From an uncultured Clostridium sp. (GTDB lineage: Bacteria; Bacillota; Clostridia; TANB77; CAG-508), in assembly GCA_946409935.1 (NCBI GenBank), contig CAMJYG010000018.1:1-41322 (forward strand): a stretch of DNA of 41,322 nucleotides, read 5' to 3'. Position numbers and translations under genes: made by a program. Of this stretch, positions 1 through 7,679 are shown piece after piece. The notes under the pieces were generated by a model, which worked only from the letters and a program-made list of their open reading frames with translations, ran no database searches and was not told the origin of the DNA. Positions within the stretch are counted from its first letter, which is position 1; each line of letters opens with the position of its first letter.

Positions 1-9
1 TTCATACCT

Positions 10-48
10 ATGTGTGCCTTTGAGCGAAGCGAGAAAGGAATGGAATTT
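10..48 (+). repeat. Repeated leader element with ribosome binding site (copy 1)
   Basis: A 38-base stretch containing GAGCGAAGCGAGAAAGG followed by AATGGAATTT lies just before the ATG of the spo0A-like gene. A near-identical copy sits on the minus strand at 16570-16607, directly before an unrelated Nudix gene. The AAAGGA inside it is the likely Shine-Dalgarno; in both copies the start ATG comes about 12 bases after it. A looser relative (GTGTGAAAGGAATGAAGTATAAT) precedes the carboxypeptidase start at 33282. It is seen directly as a repeat; a role as a transportable 5' leader is inference. Confidence 0.6.
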
Positions 49-51
49 ATA

Positions 52-560
52 ATGATTAAAGTTATGGTAGCTGATGACAATGTTGGTTTAAACAAAGTCT
101 ATTGTGACTTTTTATCAAAAGACAAAGACATTCAAATCGTATGTAGTACATTTTCAGAGTTATGCCTAAACCTGTCGAATTTGACGATATTCTAAGTACA
201 ATTAAAGAAATTCCTTTGGAAAATGATTCTAAAAAATTTTCCGACCAAAGTTTAAGGCATTTCCTTTTTACTCTTAATTGCAATATTTCTTCAGATGGCA
301 CAAAATATTTAGCCGATGCCATTATTCTAGTAAATGAAAATCCCGAACTTTTAAAAAATATGAATGATATTTATGAAATTATTTCTGAAAAATATTCTAT
401 TTCCAACAAAACTGTAAAATGGTGAATTAGAAATTCTATTGATACTATGAATAAAAATACAAGTAATGAAGAATTATGCCTTAAGTTAAAAAAGCAAACT
501 TTTAGGAAATTAACACCGAAATATTTTATCCCTTTAGCTTTTTCGCATTTTAATAGTTAG
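52..560 (+). pseudogene. Broken Spo0A-like response regulator
   Basis: The first 35 or so codons read as the start of a receiver domain (MIKVMVADDN, with the acidic pair). The frame then changes near position 165 to MPKPVEFDDILSTIKE, the typical end of a receiver with its conserved Lys-Pro. Roughly 60 residues in between, including the phosphorylated Asp, are missing. The rest (about 240-560) resembles the Spo0A DNA-binding domain (GTKYLADAI, NPELL, IYEIISEKY, VKWxIRNSID). An in-frame TGA at 423-425 interrupts it where the second copy at 37.6 kb has GAA; beyond it the frame stays open to TAG at 558. Intact relatives bind 0A-type boxes and control sporulation or related development. With a deletion, frameshift and nonsense codon this copy is very likely dead. 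Confidence 0.75.
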
Positions 561-611
561 TATAATGTAAAATGAAGTGAAAATTTTTATTCACTTCATT
601 TTTACATTATA
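561..611. terminator. Bidirectional stem-loop terminator
   Basis: The arms TATAATGTAAAATGAAGTGA and TCACTTCATTTTTACATTATA pair almost perfectly around a short AT loop. The hairpin lies between the 3' ends of the plus-strand spo0A-like remnant and the minus-strand gene at 637, so it can serve both. Confidence 0.7.
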
Positions 612-636
612 CTTTTATTCAATATATTTAAAATTA

Positions 637-1053
637 TTATTTTCTTACTAATCTCATACTGTATAAATTATAATAATCCTTATATTCAATAATATTCTCT
701 CTTCCATTAATGACTTCATGCTTATGTCCTTCCAATTTATATGTTGGTACCATAAACATAAATATAAAATAGATAATGATAAGAATACTAGTTATTATAT
801 TATTAATTTTTATTTTCTTGTTACATAATACTATTAATATTATTATATTCAAGACTATATTTATCCAAAAGTAAATAGTTAATTCGGCATATTTACTCCC
901 CGCTGGAAAAATAAATCTAAAGAAAGTAATAATAAGTATATTTGTCATCACTACTGATATAGCAATTCGTTTATTTTTAAACTCTATTTTATTTGCTATA
1001 GTTATTAATATTATTAATAACATTATAATTACTGGTACAAGTACTAGTATCAT
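637..1053 (-). CDS. Small multi-pass membrane protein, unknown function
   Basis: 138 residues with hydrophobic stretches near residues 1-20, 30-50, 60-78 and 84-102, so about four membrane helices, and a short polar C-terminal tail. The start ATG has GGAGAG a few bases upstream. It is the last gene before the terminator at 561-611 and lies about 70 bases after the gene at 1122. No family is recognised. It belongs to a run of short membrane or exported proteins (637-2856) with no metabolic context, typical of cargo beside a mobile element. Confidence 0.6.
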   Translation of the reverse strand: MILVLVPVIIMLLIILITIANKIEFKNKRIAISVVMTNILIITFFRFIFPAGSKYAELTIYFWINIVLNIIILIVLCNKKIKINNIITSILIIIYFIFMFMVPTYKLEGHKHEVINGRENIIEYKDYYNLYSMRLVRK

Positions 1054-1121
1054 ATTTTATCTCTCCAATCATTTTTTATATACTAATATATTGAATAATT
1101 TCTATTTATGTAATGATATAT

Positions 1122-1925
1122 TTATTTGATTTTTGTTCCTCCCCATTCAACTAAAACAAATCCTTTTCGTTCTGGAGTAATCAAATCTTGCTCTTTTATT
1201 TCTATGTATTCCTCTAATGGTTTAAATTCCATCATAATCCTTATAATTGAATCTGGTCTTTTACTTATTTCTAACGGCATATTTTCATCAATTTCTTCTT
1301 TTGTTTGAAATCTAATATAATTGTATTTATTATTTTCCATCTGCGGAAGCCAATAAATTATAAACTCATTTGCTTCTCTTTCTGATAACCCTAAAACTTT
1401 CAACTTTTCTTCCATAAATTTTATTGTATCTATACCTTTTACGCAAAAACCTTCTTCCATTTTATCATTATAATTTTTTTCATTTATACCTTCCCAATAT
1501 AAAGCATAAAGATTTCTCCCTGTCTTGCAATCTATCAAGTCTCCATTTGGCTTTGCAATTACATTCCAACTTTCTTCATATTTAGGATATGTATATAATA
1601 AATTTTCTTGTTTCCCAAGTTTTACAGTCAATTCGGTTTCTTCAGTTGGATATAAATATATAATTGGCTTTTTCACATCTATTGTTCTATGAGGCATCCT
1701 ATTGTAGCTATTATTACTACTATTTTGATTGTTATTTATTGTATTTTCGTTATTATTTTGATTTAATTCTGCATTTGTACTACTATTTAATGATGTATTC
1801 ATATTTTTTAAATTATCTTCCTTTGAATTTATACTCACAAGTATTAAATATGCTATAGAAACGAAACAAATTAATAATACTATTGTACATAAATTAGCTA
1901 TTATTTTTCTATTCTTCCCATCCAT
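1122..1925 (-). CDS. Membrane-anchored conserved extracellular protein
   Basis: 267 residues. An N-terminal helix (about residues 10-30) is followed by an Asn/Ser-rich linker (about 35-75) and a globular region starting KKPIIYLYPTEETELTVKL. The later features TYPKYEESWNVIA, YALYWEG, the FCVKG segment, FIIYWLPQME and FVLVEWGG resemble an uncharacterised Gram-positive secreted family that I recognise by its KPxIYLYP start but cannot name functionally. The linker composition fits a cell-surface tether. The start has a strong AAAAGGAGAAAAGAA site. It lies 18 bases after the propeptide-like gene, so the two are probably cotranscribed. Confidence 0.7.
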   Translation of the reverse strand: MDGKNRKIIANLCTIVLLICFVSIAYLILVSINSKEDNLKNMNTSLNSSTNAELNQNNNENTINNNQNSSNNSYNRMPHRTIDVKKPIIYLYPTEETELTVKLGKQENLLYTYPKYEESWNVIAKPNGDLIDCKTGRNLYALYWEGINEKNYNDKMEEGFCVKGIDTIKFMEEKLKVLGLSEREANEFIIYWLPQMENNKYNYIRFQTKEEIDENMPLEISKRPDSIIRIMMEFKPLEEYIEIKEQDLITPERKGFVLVEWGGTKIK

Positions 1926-1943
1926 TTCTTTTCTCCTTTTACT

Positions 1944-2354
1944 TTAATAAATTATATGACTATTAAAATCTATAACATCTCCATTATAGGCATTTAAATA
2001 AAATGTATAACTGTCGTTTTTTACTCTATATGCAAGAATTGGTGCATTTTCATATTCGTGATATGTATATATAATTAATTCTGTTTTATCTTTTTTTACA
2101 TTACCATAAGTTTCTTTAATTTTATTTTCTGCATCTTTTTTTGAGAATGACACCGCAAAATTCATATTATTTAATAATGAAGTTGGCACAATATTTGAAT
2201 CAAGATAATTTGCAATATTTTTCCCATCAGTTGACACTACAATTCTTCTTCCAGTAACTTCATAATCCTTAAATACTTGACTGAATTTATATACTGAACC
2301 ATATTCATCTGAACTATTATAGAAACTTTTTAGTTCCTCATATGCGTTAGACAA
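1944..2354 (-). CDS. Orphan FTP/PepSY-type propeptide-like protein
   Basis: 136 residues with no catalytic domain. The pattern VYKFSQVFKDYEVTGRRIVV, then a DG turn, then AENKIKETYG, then LAYRVKNDSYTFYLNAYNGD matches the FTP plus PepSY layout of thermolysin-type prodomains, which chaperone and inhibit their protease. The likely start is TTG at 2354, overlapping the end of the upstream membrane-protein gene, which suggests translational coupling rather than an independent strong site. No zinc-protease HExxH follows: the next gene is the surface protein at 1122. It is either a remnant of a protease gene or a stand-alone PepSY-like inhibitor displayed with the membrane protein upstream. Confidence 0.6.
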   Translation of the reverse strand: MSNAYEELKSFYNSSDEYGSVYKFSQVFKDYEVTGRRIVVSTDGKNIANYLDSNIVPTSLLNNMNFAVSFSKKDAENKIKETYGNVKKDKTELIIYTYHEYENAPILAYRVKNDSYTFYLNAYNGDVIDFNSHIIY

Positions 2355-2856
2355 TCCTATCTAAGTTTATATAACATTTATTTCCATTAATATTTATTAT
2401 TCCTAATCCAATTGTTGGAATTCCTATTATCACTTGTTCAATTCTTCCGTCATTATAATAAATTGTAGCTTCTCTACTTCCTTTAGCAATTATAAAATTA
2501 TCCTTTACAAATCTTGTATTATTCTTTAAATATTCTCTATCAATTTCATTATTTCCAATTTGTATTTTATCTATAGTATCTAAATCACTTTTTATTTGAA
2601 TATCTTTAAAAATACCATATCCATTATAAATTATTACCCAACAAATAATAGTTGTTATTAAAGTAATTAATATTCTTATACCAATATACTTAATTTTTGT
2701 TTTTTTATAGTGTATTATTTGGGCAATTGTAATAATTGTAAAAGCAATTATATTCATTACTTTTACCTCTGTATAAAACATTAAAATAAATGTTATTACC
2801 AAAACTGGAATTGAAATAAGCGAAACATATCCTAAAATATTTAGTATTTTCTTCAT
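2347..2856 (-). CDS. Membrane protein with C-terminal extracytoplasmic domain
   Basis: 169 residues. Three or four hydrophobic segments lie in the first 80 residues (about 5-27, 32-48, 58-78), followed by a soluble domain of about 85 residues rich in Ile and Gly. The start ATG has GGAAAGGACAG upstream. Its stop overlaps the TTG start of the propeptide-like gene by 8 bases, so the two are probably made together. No family is recognised. The arrangement (membrane part plus outer domain, then an orphan propeptide) suggests a two-part surface system of unknown role. Confidence 0.6.
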   Translation of the reverse strand: MKKILNILGYVSLISIPVLVITFILMFYTEVKVMNIIAFTIITIAQIIHYKKTKIKYIGIRILITLITTIICWVIIYNGYGIFKDIQIKSDLDTIDKIQIGNNEIDREYLKNNTRFVKDNFIIAKGSREATIYYNDGRIEQVIIGIPTIGLGIININGNKCYINLDRIV

Positions 2857-2920
2857 ACAATCACTGTCCTTTCCATATCTATTATTAACATAACAGCCAC
2901 TCTCCTGTTTTTTAATACCT

Positions 2921-3147
2921 TCATATATGTAATATTTTCTTTATTGCTTTTATTATTTTATTGTAAAAACGTTCTTTTTTCACTATAATCAGCATTTCTG
3001 CATTATTACACTTTTCTATTTCTTTATCAGATTTCATTGCAAATAATTTATCTGGATTATACCTTGCTCTTTTTTCTTCTTCAATATTTTTCATATCATT
3101 TTGCATTTTTGCTTTAATCTTTGCTTTTTGTTCTGGACTTGAGTAAG
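2921..3147 (-). CDS. 3' exon of an intron-split conjugative-element gene
   Basis: This is the downstream half of a small acidic protein. The open frame runs from the intron edge through SSPEQKAKIKAKMQNDMK and EEEKRARYNPDKLF to a basic tail. An internal ATG at 3106 might allow a 61-residue fragment to be made alone. Joined to the 5' exon at 5044-5266 it gives a protein of about 150 residues with the order KENYPKAYTEVLEI ... NIFRDYW | AYSSPEQ ... I recognise this as an accessory protein family of Clostridia mobile elements, function unknown. The exact splice base is uncertain by up to 7 nt; frames agree for ends at 3142 or 3148. Confidence 0.6.
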
Positions 3148-5043
3148 GTAGACGTAGCCATTACTGACTACACCCCTTTCAGACCCGTACGTGCGGCTTT
3201 TCCGCATACGGTTCCCCGTAATACATTACATTCTATCATAAATATTTACATATATTTTTGGTGTTAATAAGGGATAGTGTTTTAGCATTTGCGCAAATTC
3301 TTCACTCGTGTAACTTCTTCGTTGACTTCTTCTATTAAGCCATTTCCAAAGTAATTTATTTATGCAAAACATGAAATTGTGTATTCTTTCATAATTATCT
3401 GTAACACCATAATATTGATAATGACCTCTAAGTTTTGTATTTACCATTTTTATGAGTTCTCTTACTTTAGTATGTTTGTTCTCTTTAATCCATATTTTGA
3501 ATTCTTTTATTTTTGCTTTAAATTTCTTCCTTGATGTCTTCCTTTTAACCCTAAATTTACCTTTGGTGCTTTTACTGCAGTAGTGTGTAAATCCTAAGAA
3601 ATCAAATGTTTCTACTCTACCATCTTTGCTATTTGATTTTGCATATCTTCCAAATGCTATTAATCTAGTTTTGTCTTTTGCTAATTCTAAATTAAATTTC
3701 TTTAATCTTTCTGGTAGTAGTTCGTTTATAAATAGTTCAGCTTCGTTTTTGTATTGAAAACAACATACAAAATCATCAGCATAAGCTATAATATAGCTTT
3801 CTCCTGTAAAGTTCTTTTGCACTTTCTTTTCAAACCATAATATCAATACATAGTACATATATATATTTGCTAATATTGGACTAAGTATCGAGCCTTGTGG
3901 AGTTCCTTCCGTTGTTTCTATATATTGTGTCTTTTCTACAATTCCTGCTTTTAGAAATCTTTTTATTAGTCTAATTATTCTTGGGTCTTTTATATGTTGT
4001 TCTACACATTTTATTAACCATTTATGGTCAACATGGTCAAAATAACCTTTTATGTCCGCATCAACAATATAACTTACTTTCTTCCTTTCGATTGTCCAAC
4101 TTAGCTCTTTTAGAGCATCATGACAACTTTTATTTGGTCTAAATCCGAAACATACATTTTGGTAGTTTAGATTCAAAAATTGCTTCAATTATCTTTTTTA
4201 GTGCCATTTGTACTATCTTGTCTTCATAATTAGCTATTGCTAAACCTCTCATTTTGCCATTTGCTTTTGGAATATATACTCTTTTGGATGGCGATGGTAT
4301 AAAACTCATACTTTGTAATTCATTTTCTAATTGTTCTAAATTACTCTCTAGGTTTTCTTCATATTCAGCTTTTGTTACACCGTCTAGTCCTGTTGCTTTC
4401 TTCCCATCAATTTCTTTATGACATAACATTAGTAGGTCTTTATTTAGGAAATGATAAATTGATGTAAATACTTCTTTTGGTCTTTCTTTTGATATCTCTG
4501 TTATTCTCGCTAATTTCGTTTCCATTATATTTTGTTGTTTCAGCTTCTGCGTTTTACTCCTTTCTAACTCTGTGTTTAGATAATGTGTCTTTAACAAGAG
4601 CTGTATTACGTAAGTCCCTTTTCTCCTCCAAGTTTATTATTCTTGGTATCAACAATAATATGGACTTATATGACTGCCAATACTTCGTTTAGTTCCTTTC
4701 TTACGATTGTTACCTATACCTAAAAAATTTCTAGGAAAGTATTGGCTCTCGCCGTTCATTGCATAGTCATTGTATATCATGATTAGGTCTCCGACCACGC
4801 AAGAGCAATGTAAAGCCTTGCCAAAATTGCTTTATATTGTATTGTTTTCCCACGTTGGGAACTGGTCAACCTCTTGATATTTATTGAGAATTTCGTGGCT
4901 CAATACTAACCCTAATACCTAACTGTCTACGCTTAGCATTCAATATTACTATTAAATACCCAAGACTCGCTACTGGTGGTTTGGCTAGAACCTTTCCAGA
5001 TGGGATTTCCACCTATTAAACTATGCAACCTGCACGGTCGCAC
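3148..5043 (-). mobile_element. Group II intron
   Basis: On the minus strand the element begins GTGCGACC (5043 downward), the usual group II 5' end. It carries a reverse transcriptase/maturase (3226-4597) and then domain V at 3182-3214 (GAACCGTATGCGG, AAAA loop, CCGCACGTACGGGTC), followed by a domain VI-like hairpin and a 3' end CTAC near 3148. About 440 nt upstream of the protein (4600-5043) form the domain I region. It lies in the sense direction of the interrupted gene, so splicing can restore its protein. The reverse transcriptase is frameshifted, so mobility probably needs help in trans. Total length about 1.9 kb; the 3' boundary is uncertain by a few bases. Confidence 0.85.
3226..4597 (-). 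pseudogene. ltrA: Group II intron reverse transcriptase/maturase, frameshifted
   Basis: Two overlapping frames make up one protein. The 5' part (4597-4139) carries the N-terminal RT motifs (KKATGLDGVT, PKANGKMRGLAIANYEDKIV). The 3' part (4188-3226) continues CFGFRPNKSCHDAL, DADIKGYFDHVDH, GTPQGSILSPILANIY, the active-site AYADDFV, FDFLGFTH and a domain X segment LRGHYQYYGVTDNYE. No HNH endonuclease domain follows. The break lies in ATTTTTGAAT near 4180-4190, where the family has IFE-x-KFL. A 14-nt deletion between TTTTTGAA repeats explains the frame change. The intron may still fold but probably cannot make a full maturase from this copy. Confidence 0.85.
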
Positions 5044-5266
5044 CCCAATAATCTCTGAAAATATTTACCATAATAGCTTCAGTTTCATCTAATATCTTTA
5101 GTTTTGAAAAATCTTGATTTTCATCAATGATAAAACTGTAATTGGTATCTTTTTTACATTCAAATGTTTCCAATAATTTCTTTGGTATTTTTTTCACATC
5201 ATTTTCTGGCATATATTTTAATATTTCTAAAACTTCTGTATATGCCTTGGGATAATTTTCTTTCAC
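5044..5266 (-). CDS. 5' exon of an intron-split conjugative-element gene
   Basis: GTG start at 5266 with a strong AAGGAGGGCAACAAAA site. It encodes KENYPKAYTEVLEILKYMP ... IFRDYW and then runs into the intron, where translation would stop after seven extra residues. After splicing, the frame continues in the exon at 2921-3147. The protein is small, charged and soluble, of a kind found next to CHAP hydrolase and ArdC-like genes in Clostridia conjugative elements; its role is unknown. It lies about 44 bases after the membrane zinc-ribbon gene in the same direction. Confidence 0.65.
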
Positions 5267-5309
5267 TTTTGTTGCCCTCCTTATAATTATTCTCCATAAT
5301 TATTTTGTT

Positions 5310-5849
5310 TTACCTTATTTCATATAATATCTTTTTTAATAAAGAATTACCATACACTAATTTCATTACAGCTTTTTTTATATTTTCACTATCGCTCTCA
5401 TTTTCTAATATATCTTCTAAATCTTTCATTTCTTCTGTATTTAAAGTTTTTAGATATTTATATTTAGGTTTATGATTTGGCTCTTCAATTTCTAAATCTT
5501 CAAATACATCTCCATTCTTATAAATTTTTATACCTCTGCTTCCCATACTGAAATAATGTATGGTACTATATAATACTTCCTTGATTTCCCCACATACTCT
5601 ACATCTATCAGTAATTTCGCTACATTCTCTGCAAAGTTTTTCAGATGAAGATCCTTCAAAAGAATGCAAGCATATATGACAAATGCGGTGTGTTATTTCT
5701 GCAGTTGTAACCTCTATAGTATTGCACTTATTCGATGTACCGTACATCATATTTCCTCTTATTATTTTAGCTTTATCAGTATTAAAAGTTAATATAAATA
5801 TTATTAATAACAATATTATTAATATGCTAAATATAATTTTTTTCTTCAT
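5310..5849 (-). CDS. Membrane-anchored zinc-ribbon-like protein
   Basis: 179 residues. An N-terminal hydrophobic helix (about 4-22) is a signal anchor. A Cys-rich block follows (CHICLHSF, LCRECSEI, CRVCGEI), giving three CxxC pairs that probably hold zinc. The remainder is acidic, with a predicted helical C-terminus. The start has TTAGGAGTAGAGT upstream. It sits between the intron-split gene and a small conjugative-element protein, all on the minus strand. I do not recognise a family; the metal-binding suggestion rests only on cysteine spacing. Confidence 0.6.
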   Translation of the reverse strand: MKKKIIFSILIILLLIIFILTFNTDKAKIIRGNMMYGTSNKCNTIEVTTAEITHRICHICLHSFEGSSSEKLCRECSEITDRCRVCGEIKEVLYSTIHYFSMGSRGIKIYKNGDVFEDLEIEEPNHKPKYKYLKTLNTEEMKDLEDILENESDSENIKKAVMKLVYGNSLLKKILYEIR

Positions 5850-5867
5850 ACTCTACTCCTAACTTTT

Positions 5868-6134
5868 CTATTCTTTAACTGCAATCATTAATTCATTATC
5901 CTGGACTTTCATTTTCGCATCTTTATATTCAAATCTTGTTCCTGTAAAATAAACTTTATAATTTTCATTTTGTAATTTCATTCTTATTAATTCTAAAAAT
6001 CTATCTGTGTCTTGTTCAGATAAATTGTATTTAACCCTTAATTCATAAAATGAGTATCTTATAAATTCAGTATTTTTCATCATTTTTTCCTCTAAAGTTG
6101 TTTCTATTAAACTTTTAATTAATTTGTCATCCAA
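5868..6134 (-). CDS. Small conserved mobile-element protein
   Basis: About 88 residues, starting at TTG 6134 because an AGGAGTG lies 8 bases upstream. A longer frame to 6203 would start inside the preceding terminator and adds an unconvincing hydrophobic stub. The core (TEFIRYSFYELRVKYNLSE, FLELIRMKL, YFTGTRF, DNELMIAVKE) resembles a small soluble protein I have seen near CHAP hydrolase genes in Clostridia elements, function unknown. It ends 18 bases before the zinc-ribbon gene start and is likely cotranscribed with it. Confidence 0.55.
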   Translation of the reverse strand: MDDKLIKSLIETTLEEKMMKNTEFIRYSFYELRVKYNLSEQDTDRFLELIRMKLQNENYKVYFTGTRFEYKDAKMKVQDNELMIAVKE

Positions 6135-6181
6135 CCTATCTTCACTCCTATCGCTTACTGATAAAATTTTACCATAAATAC

Positions 6182-6240
6182 AAAAAAAAATAAATAGTAG
6201 CAAGCAAAGTTATTTTTGAAATATTTTGCTTACTACTATT
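6182..6240 (-). terminator. Terminator after the CHAP gene
   Basis: On the minus strand AATAGTAGTAAGCAAA pairs imperfectly with TTTGCTTGCTACTATT and is followed by a run of nine U. It ends the transcript of the hydrolase remnant at 6244. Similar wording (AAATAAATAG ... CAAGCAAAG) recurs at 18600-18622. Confidence 0.65.
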
Positions 6241-6243
6241 AAA

Positions 6244-7056
6244 TTATTCATATTTAGGACTACCATACCCAATTACTTGTACATCATCAAAAGAATACAT
6301 CCTTTCAGCACATTTGTTACTTGTATTTCCCTCAATTGTATAAATTGTTCTATTAGCCATATCTGTTCTAGTTACAATTCCAACATGATCACAATTTCCA
6401 TCTTGATTTCCATTTTCATCTTTCCAATCGAAAAAGATGATATCAGCAATCATTGGATAATATCCATCACTTCTATCATGCCATTGCTCTCTTTCTTTAA
6501 ACCATTTTATTCCATCTGTACATAAAGCAAATTTTGGCATTATTCCTCTTTCTGTGTAACCACATTCATTTGCACAATAGCTCACATAACAAGCACACCA
6601 ATGCACATGTTCTTCAAAGCCATACCATTTTCAAAATTTATCTCCGCCTTCATTTCCTAGCTGTGCTTTTGCTACAAGTAGTATTTGACTACTTGGAATT
6701 TGAGAAAATTCGTATTCATCGTCTCCTGTTCCATAAAATATTGCAGCTATAAGTCCACTTATTAAAACAATTACAATAATTATAATAACTGCTACCCAAC
6801 CTCCTGCAACAATTGCAGCTACAATTCCTTTTATTGCTTGAGCTAGGTTATCTTTTATTTCAAGCTTTCCAAAACTATTTTCAAGTGTTTCTATAAGACC
6901 ATTTGCATAAGATGCTTTAACTTCCCAAAGGTTTAGTTCTTTATTTATTCCACTGTGAGTATCAGTTACATCAAATACATATTTTAATACATTTCTACCA
7001 TTTTCAATAGAAATTAAAGCTATTCCTCTTGCTCCTTTATTTACCCATCGTTTCAA
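6244..7056 (-). pseudogene. CHAP cell-wall hydrolase fused to ArdC-like remnant, nonsense codon
   Basis: One reading frame is broken only by TGA at 6631-6633. Its first part (KRWVNKGARGIALI, LKYVFDVTDTHSG) belongs to the large ArdC-like element protein begun at 7255. It is joined near 6865 to a membrane segment (VAAIVAGGWVAVIIIIVIV) and a CHAP-type peptidoglycan hydrolase: LGNEGGDKF, stop, KWYGF, then WCACYVSYC with the catalytic Cys, DHVGIV with the His, and TIEGNTS. Family members normally read GGxxWxWYGF, so the stop replaces a Trp codon. Such hydrolases open the cell wall for conjugation. The fusion shows that most of two element genes was deleted. Confidence 0.75.
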
Positions 7057-7072
7057 TTTTTTATTCCAAGTT

Positions 7073-7255
7073 CTATATCACAGCACACGCTGTTGCATCA
7101 GGCTTTTGAGCATATATTAACACTTGTTCATTAAAAGAATATTTGTAATTATTGCTTGCAGTATCTAAAAATTTAATCCAATTTTTGGGACTATTTGTTA
7201 TTTCTTTTAATGTTTCATTTGCCATTTCATTTATTAATTGATATTTATTAGGCAT
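7073..7255 (-). pseudogene. N-terminal fragment of ArdC-like large element protein
   Basis: 60 codons (LINEMANETLKEI, KNWIKFLDTAS, NYKYSFNEQVLIYAQKPDAT) match the start of the very large conjugative-element protein with ArdC-like antirestriction and helicase/methylase modules. A one-base frameshift at about 7065 separates it from WNKKLKRWVNKGARG, which continues in the next frame. The start overlaps the previous stop (TAATG), so it is translationally coupled to the 75-residue gene. It is dead as a full protein: the downstream methylase/helicase part appears only as a fragment at 19.7-20.1 kb. Confidence 0.7.
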
Positions 7256-7482
7256 TAAGTTTCCTCCTCTTCTTTTTTAGTTTGTGTATAATTAAAATAT
7301 TCAATTGTATTATGATTTTTAATATATTCACGAAGAATTATAATGTTTTGAATATCTTTATCATTTGTAATTTCTTTTAAATCTTCTATTTTTAGATTTA
7401 ATATATCTTTTTCACTAGATTTTCCTGCTTTTATTAGTTTATTAAAAGTTTCTAATCTAGGATTCTCTCTTTTTTTTGGCAT
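7255..7482 (-). CDS. Small conserved element protein upstream of ArdC-like gene
   Basis: 75 residues with a basic start (MPKKRENPRLETFNKLIKAG) and an acidic end. The pattern PRLETFNKLIKAGKSSEKDIL is familiar from a small ORF that precedes the large ArdC-like gene in Clostridia conjugative elements; no function is known to me. The GGAGGTG site is well placed. The stop TAA overlaps the next ATG (TAATG). It follows the terminator at 7504-7551, so it probably starts an operon. Confidence 0.65.
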   Translation of the reverse strand: MPKKRENPRLETFNKLIKAGKSSEKDILNLKIEDLKEITNDKDIQNIIILREYIKNHNTIEYFNYTQTKKEEEET

Positions 7483-7503
7483 TTTGCACCTCCATTTTCA
7501 AAT

Positions 7504-7551
7504 AAAAAAAGCTAGATTTGTATATTTTAATACTATAATCTAGCTTTTTTT
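7504..7551. terminator. Bidirectional terminator
   Basis: AAAAAAAGCTAGATT pairs with AATCTAGCTTTTTTT around an 18-base AT loop, with A/T runs on both sides. It separates the hydrolase gene at 7680 (minus strand) from the element operon starting at 7482. Confidence 0.8.
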
Positions 7552-7679
7552 ATTTATTTTTTACATATATATTTTTTCATAATTGTTCTTTTTATAATAA
7601 GATTTTATATTGCTTTTTTGTATGTGTCAATGAATGATTTTTGAAACAATTTTGAAATTTTGTATATACTTATAATTCT

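Noticed and set aside
6631-6633. UGA read as Trp (alternative code), suggested by stops at Trp or other codons
   Set aside because: Intact genes use TGG for Trp and several end at TGA (37257, 9015), and the other broken genes carry TAG or frameshifts. Ordinary pseudogene decay explains it.
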